Below, piece after piece: positions 36,065-42,017 of a stretch of DNA of 42,017 nt. Within the stretch, counting starts at the first letter, position 1. Each line of letters begins with the position of its first letter. A model generated the notes under the pieces. The model was not told the origin of the DNA and did not search any database. It saw nothing but the letters and a program-made list of their open reading frames with translations. The position numbers and the translations under genes were made by a program. The stretch spans positions 1-42,017 of the forward strand of contig NZ_JYOO01000040.1 in NCBI RefSeq assembly GCF_000956595.1, given 5' to 3'. This stretch comes from Priestia aryabhattai B8W22. GTDB lineage: Bacteria; Bacillota; Bacilli; Bacillales; Bacillaceae_H.

Positions 36065-38542
36065 TCACTTAACTTTTATTTTTTGCAACATTTTGTCTAA
36101 AATTTGATTAAATACCTTAATAAAAGAGTTTCTTAATTTTTCGTCGATAACTGACTCATTAAATTTAATTTGAACATTAGAGCCTGGATTGATAATGATG
36201 ACAATTGGATAATGTGTTTTTTCTCTTCCTTCTTTTAATTTCACGTCCATTTCTTCGGTACTTGGTAAATCAATTGGGTAATTCTCAAAAGCATATAATG
36301 AATCAAACAATGGGCTTTTTATATTTGTCCATTCATAAATTTTTGATAATGGCGTATTCTCATAGTCACGTAGTTCTAAGAATTCTGTTTGAACCTCCTT
36401 TAGCAGTTCCTCATAGGAACTAGTAGACGTCATCTTTTTTATAAAGGGTACAGTGTTGATAATTGGTCCTACTATCTCATCAATATGTTTTACCGAAACA
36501 TTCCTGCCTGAGGTCACTACGCCACAACATACACTCTCTGTTCCTTTTATTTCTTTTAATGTAGAAAGCCAAATAGTTAGAAAGAAGGTATTAATCGTAA
36601 TCCTATATTTCTGACAAAACTTTTGAATAGAGGTACTTAATTCCTCATCTATCTGTTTTGAATAGCAACCTTCTATATGTTCCTCACTCTGGAATGAATG
36701 TATTAAATTTGGTTGCAATATGGAATAATTCTGCAACTTTTCTGACCAGTATTTTTTAAGTTTTGCTTGCTGTGTATAGTCTTTCATATATTCAATATAG
36801 CTTTTAAATGAAGCATTTCTGTCAGAAGAAAACCTTTTTGAATGGTAATAATTAAAAACATCTTTTATCACCATTGAATAACTCCATCCATCCATAAGGA
36901 TATGATGGAAGGTCCATATTAAGAGATAGTCATTATTAGCTTGCTTAATAATTAAAAAGTTGTTTAATTTATTGTTCTCAATATCTATGTTTCTGTACTG
37001 AGTTGTTAATAAATTTTCAAGAGCCATATGGGTATATGGAAGTTCTCTATACTGAACTTCTACCTCTAATTCATCCATTACCACTTGATGAAATATTCCT
37101 TTTTTATCAGAGTAAAATTTAGTTTTTAAAATATCATGTTTTTTAATCGTAGCATTGATTGCGTCTTTCATTTCTAAAATATTGAGACTTCCTTTAATCT
37201 CAAAAATAAGTTGCACCTTGTATTCTTGGCTTTCTCTATTGAATAAGCTGTGATACAGCATTCCTTTTTGTAAATGGGTTAAATCATAAATATCAATGAT
37301 CCTCAAATCATTACAGAGTAATGATTTATGCCCTTCGGTACCTTGAAATATAGGGAATTGTTCCAAGATATTTAGTGATTTACTTGTTTTTTCTGTCTCT
37401 TCTCCAAAGCTTTCTAGTAACTCTAGTAATTCCGTGTAAATATAATTTTCGAAATTAGCACCTACAAAATTTTTATTGTAGTTAATTTTTATTATTTGCT
37501 TATCTTCCACTAAAAGAAGTTCAAGGTCTATATCATGTGTAGTATAGGAGTTTTGTTGAATGTCATTTTCACTTAAAAAGATAACTTCTTTTGCACATAT
37601 TTCATCACTTTGAGAAAACTTCCCTAAATTGTTAAAACTAATAGCCGGCTTATTTTTGGGAAGATATTTTTCTCCACAAAATTGCGCTAGTATCCCATAC
37701 TCTATTCCTTTATTTGGAATACCCCTTAGTTTTCTCTTTGTTTCTTTAATCGTTTTTGATAACGATTCTTTACATTTTAAATAAATCGGATACATAGTGG
37801 TAAACCATCCTATAGTTCTAGACAAATCAATATTTTCAATGACCTCTTCACGTCCATGTCCTTCTAGTGTGATAGGAATTTCTTTTTTATTGAAATATTT
37901 TCCGATTATTCTGCTGAAAAGAGATAAATATATTTCATCTGGAGATGCTTGACAAAGTTTGGTTATTACGTTATAAATCTTTTCAGTTGTTTCCGCATCG
38001 AGCTCTATTTTAAAAGATTTTCCGTCATAGATATCGTCTCCTTTAATTAATATGTCATCACTTAATTTAGTACATTCTTGAAGCCAATACTCTTTGATTT
38101 CCTTAGGAATCTCGTTTTTATAACTATTTAGTTTGTTCGCCCACTCTTTAAATGATGTTGTTTTATTACTTAGTTTCAGTTCCTGATTATTTAGATCTTG
38201 AAGATATAACTGATTAAAATCTTCAATCAAGATTCTCCAAGAAACCCCATCTACGATTAAATGATGAATAATCCAAATAATTCTATGATTATTTTCTTCT
38301 GTTTTTATACACACAACCTGCATCATAGGCCCTTTTGCGATATTTATAGCTTTTTGTGCAGCGTTCTCTAGCTTAATTATTTCTTGTTCTTTGACTTTAT
38401 TATCTACACTGGAGAGATCGACAAATGTTATATTCCAGAATTTTTTATTTTTTATATTTTTTTCAACAGTTGAAAATAGCTCTTTGTTATAAAACTCAGA
38501 TCTTAATCCATCATGATGTCCAACGATATAACAAATGATTTT
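36065..38542 (-). CDS. NRPS E-C, downstream part of a frameshifted gene
   Basis: About 825 residues in the -1 frame relative to the preceding entry. It resumes the epimerase domain at IICYIVGHHDGLRSEF, with IIHHLIVDGVSW, EGHGREE, LSRTIGWFTTMYP and RGIPNKGIEYG present, so the E domain would be intact if the frames were joined. A C domain of the post-epimerase type follows (DIYDLTHLQKGMLYH, FHHILMDGWS, SGRNVSVKH). It ends without A or T; the stand-alone carrier gene begins immediately. No start codon with a ribosome site exists near 38542, so alone it should not be translated unless ribosomes shift at 38539-38545. Confidence 0.85.
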   Translation of the reverse strand, partial: KIICYIVGHHDGLRSEFYNKELFSTVEKNIKNKKFWNITFVDLSSVDNKVKEQEIIKLENAAQKAINIAKGPMMQVVCIKTEENNHRIIWIIHHLIVDGVSWRILIEDFNQLYLQDLNNQELKLSNKTTSFKEWANKLNSYKNEIPKEIKEYWLQECTKLSDDILIKGDDIYDGKSFKIELDAETTEKIYNVITKLCQASPDEIYLSLFSRIIGKYFNKKEIPITLEGHGREEVIENIDLSRTIGWFTTMYPIYLKCKESLSKTIKETKRKLRGIPNKGIEYGILAQFCGEKYLPKNKPAISFNNLGKFSQSDEICAKEVIFLSENDIQQNSYTTHDIDLELLLVEDKQIIKINYNKNFVGANFENYIYTELLELLESFGEETEKTSKSLNILEQFPIFQGTEGHKSLLCNDLRIIDIYDLTHLQKGMLYHSLFNRESQEYKVQLIFEIKGSLNILEMKDAINATIKKHDILKTKFYSDKKGIFHQVVMDELEVEVQYRELPYTHMALENLLTTQYRNIDIENNKLNNFLIIKQANNDYLLIWTFHHILMDGWSYSMVIKDVFNYYHSKRFSSDRNASFKSYIEYMKDYTQQAKLKKYWSEKLQNYSILQPNLIHSFQSEEHIEGCYSKQIDEELSTSIQKFCQKYRITINTFFLTIWLSTLKEIKGTESVCCGVVTSGRNVSVKHIDEIVGPIINTVPFIKKMTSTSSYEELLKEVQTEFLELRDYENTPLSKIYEWTNIKSPLFDSLYAFENYPIDLPSTEEMDVKLKEGREKTHYPIVIIINPGSNVQIKFNESVIDEKLRNSFIKVFNQILDKMLQKIKVK

Positions 38543-41500
38543 TTTAGTTTTTCTAAAGTTAATAAAGGGTATCCAATTAGAGTAACAGATTGATTCCAAT
38601 GGTTTATATTCTCAAAATGTTGATTAAAAAACCAACTCTGAATTGGAGTTAATGATACTTTTCCGTAAACCTCAGACTGACTTATTCTTAGATTAGATTT
38701 TAATTCCACAATTTGAGTAAGCTCTTCGATAGTTTGTTTTTCAAAAATATCTTTTGTTGTAATAAACAGATTTTCTTTTTTTGCCAGTGAGCAAATTTGA
38801 ATACTTAAGATAGAGTCCCCTCCACATTCGAAAAAATTATCGGATGTGGTTATTTTTTGATTTTTTAATACTTTCTTCCAAATTTTTAATAATTTTTCTT
38901 CCGTATTGCTAATATATTTTTTTGTAGGCGTTTTTTTATTACTAACCTTTAGGGCTGGTAGGCTTCTTATATCTACCTTTCCATTAGCGGTTAAAGGAAA
39001 AGAGTCCATTTTCATGAAAAAAGATGGAATCATATAATCAGGAAGGTAAGTTTTCATATATTTACGAATATGTGCATCATCTATTTCCATGTCTGAAATA
39101 TAATATGCTAGAATTGCTTTCTTTGAATTCAATTCATCTCTTATAGTCACTACACAATCTTTTATTCCTTGACAATTTTTTAGAACAGCATTGATTTCAC
39201 CTAACTCTATTCGAAACCCCCTAATTTTCACTTGATCATCTACCCTGCCTACAAACAGTAAGTTTCCTTCTTCTGTGTAACGTACTAAATCTCCCGTTTT
39301 GTACAATCTTTCTGAAGGTGCGAACGGACTTCTAATGAAATTTTCACGGGTTTTTTCCTCGTTATTTATATATCCCCTTGCAACGCCTTTACCTCCAATA
39401 TATAGTTCACCAGTTTGTCCTATAGGGGTGAGTTTCATGTTTGAATTAAAAACATATGCCTCTACATTAAGGATTGGCTTTCCAATAGGAATAACCGCAT
39501 CATTATTTGGAGTAATTTTACAAGATGTAGAAACAACTGTACCCTCGGTTGGTCCATAGTTATTATACAAGTCAAATTCTAGATGATTAGGAATTGTTTT
39601 TAGACGATCCCCCCCGGTTAAAAGAGCTCTTATTGATTTTGGAAACTTCATTTTGTTAATAAAAAGTTGCTCGAGTAGTCCTGTAGAAAAGAATGCAAGG
39701 GAAATATGTTCTTGTTCCAACTTTTCTGAGAGGACCTCTACGTCCAGTAAATCATAGTAGTCTAGTATCGTCAGTTTATTTCCATTTGTTAAATAAGGGA
39801 AAATTTCCCATATTGATGCATCAAAAGAAGTGTTAGAAGCAAGTGATGCTGCATCTTTTTGAGTTAGAGAATAATAATTAGTGTGCCAATCACAAAGATT
39901 TGCTAATCCTCCATGTTCAATCATGACCCCTTTAGGTTTTCCTGTTGTACCTGAGGTATAAATGATGTAAGCTAGATTACCTTTGGACAATTTAACTGAA
40001 GAAAAGCATACCAATTCACCTTGGAGTTCATTTATTTTTTCCTCCACTAATAGTAATTTAGTTCTTTCACCTGGATATTTAAGTTTATTCTCATCATTAG
40101 TTAAACAATAAATGATTTCAGAGTCTTCAATCATATATTTAAGTCTAGATTCTGGTTGTGAAGGATCCAGAGGGACATATCCTGCTCCCACTTTCATAAT
40201 AGCTAAAACAGCTGTAATCATGTCAATGGACCTATCCATAAATACGCCTATTTTATCTTCAACTGTAACTTTGTTTTGAAATAACCAATGGGCAATTTGA
40301 TTTGCTCTAGAATTTAATTCTTCATAATTTATATGGCTGGTGCCATGAACAATTGCAATATCTTTAGGGTTCATACTTACTGTTTTTTCAAATCTAGTAA
40401 TAACGTCTTTGAATGAGAGGTTGTTTTTTGTTTCACACTCAACTTTGTTCGTACTCATTTTAATAATGGTTTGCAACTGCTCTGGTTCAATATAGGATAA
40501 ATCTATTAAACGTTCATCTGTCTTCATAGTTATTTCCTGCAGCCAATGTTTAAAATTACTTGCCATTCTTTCAATTGTGTTTTTATTAAATAAGGCTTTT
40601 TTATATTCAAAAGAAATGGATAACTCATTATTTAGCTCTTCTACTTCTACTACCAAATCAAACTTTGCTTTAAATGTATTAATTTTTTTAGGCTTTAATT
40701 TTAGAGCTTGATATGTTAACTTTGCTTTCTGGTTATTTTGCAAGACAAAGACAGTATCAAATAAAAGGGATGAATCTATGTTTCGATCAAAAGGTAAATG
40801 CTTCAATATCTTTTCCGTTGGCAAGTCCTGATGATCAAAGACGTTTGTTATATTTTTAATATTTTTAATTAATGTTTCTTCAAATGAATCCTCTTTTGAA
40901 ATATTGAGTTTAAAAGGCAAAGTGTTTACGAAATATCCTATTATATTTTCAGAGTCCACGTGGTTTCTCTTTGCTAAGGGACTTCCTACGATAACTTCCT
41001 TTTCGTCTAAATATGCAGACAAAAAAGTTTGATATGCTGTAAGCAAGCTCATAAATAAGGTTGATCTTGTTTTCTTATTCAGGTTGTTCAGATTGTTTTG
41101 GACCTCTTTGGGCACTGAAAATCTGACAATATTAGAGTCACTGTTACTATCTATGGTTTTGGGATAATCATATTGTAATAAAGATTTTTGACTAATAGTA
41201 GCTAGTTCATTTCTCCAGAAATCCTCATCTTTTTCTTGGATATAAGTTAAAGAATTCTTTTGCCATAGAGCGTAATCTCCATATTGTAAAGGGTTATGCT
41301 GTCTTCCTTGACTTGATTCTTCAATTTCTAAGCTCTCGTAGATATTAAACCAGCCTTCAACTAGTAAAGGAATTGACCAGCCATCAAAAATAATATGATG
41401 AATATTACAGATTAATTGGTAATTCCCTTTGTTTTTCTTGACTAATGTAATTGATAGGAGCGGACCACTTTCTAAATCAAATTGTCGTGTTACTTCTTTT

Positions 41501-42017
41501 TCTACTAAATCATCTATTTGTTTTTCTTGATCTATGAACACATCAGAAAGGTCTATAAATTCAATATAATGATAAATTGAATCATCAAAAAACAAGGAAC
41601 CTTTTCCTGAATCCTCTTTTATTACACTCTTTAAAATTTGATGTTGTACACTCATCTTATTTAAAGCTAGTTGTAATTTTTCTTTATTAATTGCACCTGA
41701 AATGTCATAAGAAAATACTGTATTATATAAAGCTTTATCTTTATTTGTTTGATAAATAAACCATAAATTTTCTTGTTCATATGTTAAAGGATATATTTTT
41801 TTGTGGTTTATTTTTATAGGCGTAGAACCCTGGGATGCACCTTGGCTTTTACGAGTCGATATAAACTGTGCCAATTTTGAAATAGTGTCATTCTCCATTA
41901 TTTCTGAAGGAATAAGGTCAATATTAAATAAGTTTTTTATTTGCATAATCAATCTCATTATCAATAATGAATTCATTCCGCTCTTCAATAGTGATTGATC
42001 AATACCTATCAGCTTAT
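38503..42017 (-). CDS. NRPS carrier-C-A-T-(E), partial, upstream part of a frameshifted gene
   Basis: The frame is open to the right edge, so the true start lies outside the window. The visible part starts in a carrier (SGMNSLLIM, more like a polyketide ACP than a peptidyl carrier), then C (YEQENLWF, NIHHIIFDGWS), A with YTSGTTGKPKGVM and pocket residues D-A-W-F-L-G-N-V-V, identical to a standard leucine code, T with FFECGGDS, and the first residues of an E domain (LTPIQSWFF, NHWNQSVTL). The frame then ends at a stop at 38503. A run of seven A's at 38539-38545 marks the break; one more A, or a -1 slip, continues into the next entry. The expected residue is D-Leu after epimerisation. Confidence 0.88.
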   Translation of the reverse strand, partial: KLIGIDQSLLKSGMNSLLIMRLIMQIKNLFNIDLIPSEIMENDTISKLAQFISTRKSQGASQGSTPIKINHKKIYPLTYEQENLWFIYQTNKDKALYNTVFSYDISGAINKEKLQLALNKMSVQHQILKSVIKEDSGKGSLFFDDSIYHYIEFIDLSDVFIDQEKQIDDLVEKEVTRQFDLESGPLLSITLVKKNKGNYQLICNIHHIIFDGWSIPLLVEGWFNIYESLEIEESSQGRQHNPLQYGDYALWQKNSLTYIQEKDEDFWRNELATISQKSLLQYDYPKTIDSNSDSNIVRFSVPKEVQNNLNNLNKKTRSTLFMSLLTAYQTFLSAYLDEKEVIVGSPLAKRNHVDSENIIGYFVNTLPFKLNISKEDSFEETLIKNIKNITNVFDHQDLPTEKILKHLPFDRNIDSSLLFDTVFVLQNNQKAKLTYQALKLKPKKINTFKAKFDLVVEVEELNNELSISFEYKKALFNKNTIERMASNFKHWLQEITMKTDERLIDLSYIEPEQLQTIIKMSTNKVECETKNNLSFKDVITRFEKTVSMNPKDIAIVHGTSHINYEELNSRANQIAHWLFQNKVTVEDKIGVFMDRSIDMITAVLAIMKVGAGYVPLDPSQPESRLKYMIEDSEIIYCLTNDENKLKYPGERTKLLLVEEKINELQGELVCFSSVKLSKGNLAYIIYTSGTTGKPKGVMIEHGGLANLCDWHTNYYSLTQKDAASLASNTSFDASIWEIFPYLTNGNKLTILDYYDLLDVEVLSEKLEQEHISLAFFSTGLLEQLFINKMKFPKSIRALLTGGDRLKTIPNHLEFDLYNNYGPTEGTVVSTSCKITPNNDAVIPIGKPILNVEAYVFNSNMKLTPIGQTGELYIGGKGVARGYINNEEKTRENFIRSPFAPSERLYKTGDLVRYTEEGNLLFVGRVDDQVKIRGFRIELGEINAVLKNCQGIKDCVVTIRDELNSKKAILAYYISDMEIDDAHIRKYMKTYLPDYMIPSFFMKMDSFPLTANGKVDIRSLPALKVSNKKTPTKKYISNTEEKLLKIWKKVLKNQKITTSDNFFECGGDSILSIQICSLAKKENLFITTKDIFEKQTIEELTQIVELKSNLRISQSEVYGKVSLTPIQSWFFNQHFENINHWNQSVTLIGYPLLTLEKLKKSFVISLDIMMD
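38539..38545 (-). other. In-phase A_AAA_AAA heptamer at the E-domain frame break
   Basis: On the coding strand CTA AAA AAA TCA contains seven A's placed exactly as an X_XXY_YYZ slippery heptamer in the zero frame. A -1 slip changes the reading from L-K-K-S-F-V to L-K-K-I-I-C-Y and restores the epimerase domain. No upstream Shine-Dalgarno-like stimulator or strong downstream stem-loop was seen, so a deletion or homopolymer read error is an equal explanation. Confidence 0.55.

Noticed and set aside
1-42017. CRISPR arrays, tRNA or rRNA genes
   Set aside because: No regularly spaced repeats with unique spacers and no recognisable tRNA or rRNA segments were found; the only regular repeats are the GTGACCA arrays, the 11-bp tandem pair and the Gln-codon run.
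20387-42017. Identification of the NRPS as the surfactin, bacitracin, gramicidin or koranimine cluster
   Set aside because: The domain order with A-less modules and a terminal reductase does not match the first three, and too little of the cluster is visible to equate it with koranimine or another reductase-ended pathway.

Overview
The window looks like a chromosomal segment of a Bacillaceae species, most like Priestia (Bacillus) megaterium: strong AGGAGG-type ribosome binding sites, frequent GTG/TTG starts, AT-rich DNA, an AmpS-type M29 aminopeptidase and a Bacillus-style glycolate oxidase cluster. Species is inferred from general gene content, not proven.

Region 1 (1-7761) is an integrated genomic island of about 7.6 kb placed at the 3' end of the aminopeptidase gene. 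A perfect 118-bp direct repeat (52-169 and 7644-7761) duplicates the end of that gene, so the gene stays complete while its old 3' end and terminator are displaced to the far left. Inside each end lies an array of GTGACCA repeats with an exact 11-bp period, probably integrase arm sites. The only integrase is cut to its catalytic half, so the island is probably stranded. The cargo is mostly on the minus strand and reads as anti-phage defence. It has a tightly coupled three-gene operon (NA37/NdpA-like nucleoid-associated protein, a GapS4a-like putative nuclease, a GapS4b-like protein with a 20-glutamine tail), a DUF1643 protein, and a GmrSD-like DUF262/HNH type IV restriction protein. A scrap of a serine recombinase lies between them.

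Region 2 (7644-19292) is backbone-like metabolism. It holds the aminopeptidase and a minus-strand glycolate/glyoxylate operon (GlcE-like, GlcF, GlcD, malate synthase G, a fumarylacetoacetate-hydrolase-family enzyme, an IclR regulator). Divergent from the operon is an LctP/GlcA-type permease. The logic is uptake of glycolate or lactate, oxidation to glyoxylate, and condensation with acetyl-CoA to malate. A perfect CcpA cre site overlaps the permease promoter, and a near-perfect one precedes the operon, suggesting catabolite repression.

Region 3 (19636-42017, running off the right edge) is a minus-strand non-ribosomal peptide synthetase operon. In transcription order: carrier-C-A-T-E-C (frameshifted inside E), stand-alone T, C-A-T-E, C-T-T-C-A-T-E-C (frameshifted inside the second T), A-T-reductase, type II thioesterase. 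Only four of six condensation modules have an adenylation domain: two modules are C-T or C-T-T with no A. The first A domain reads as Leu and the last as Val/Ile. The C-terminal reductase predicts release as a peptide aldehyde, alcohol or cyclic imine. Both frame breaks are single-base. The one at 38539-38545 is an in-phase A_AAA_AAA heptamer where a -1 slip would exactly restore the protein.
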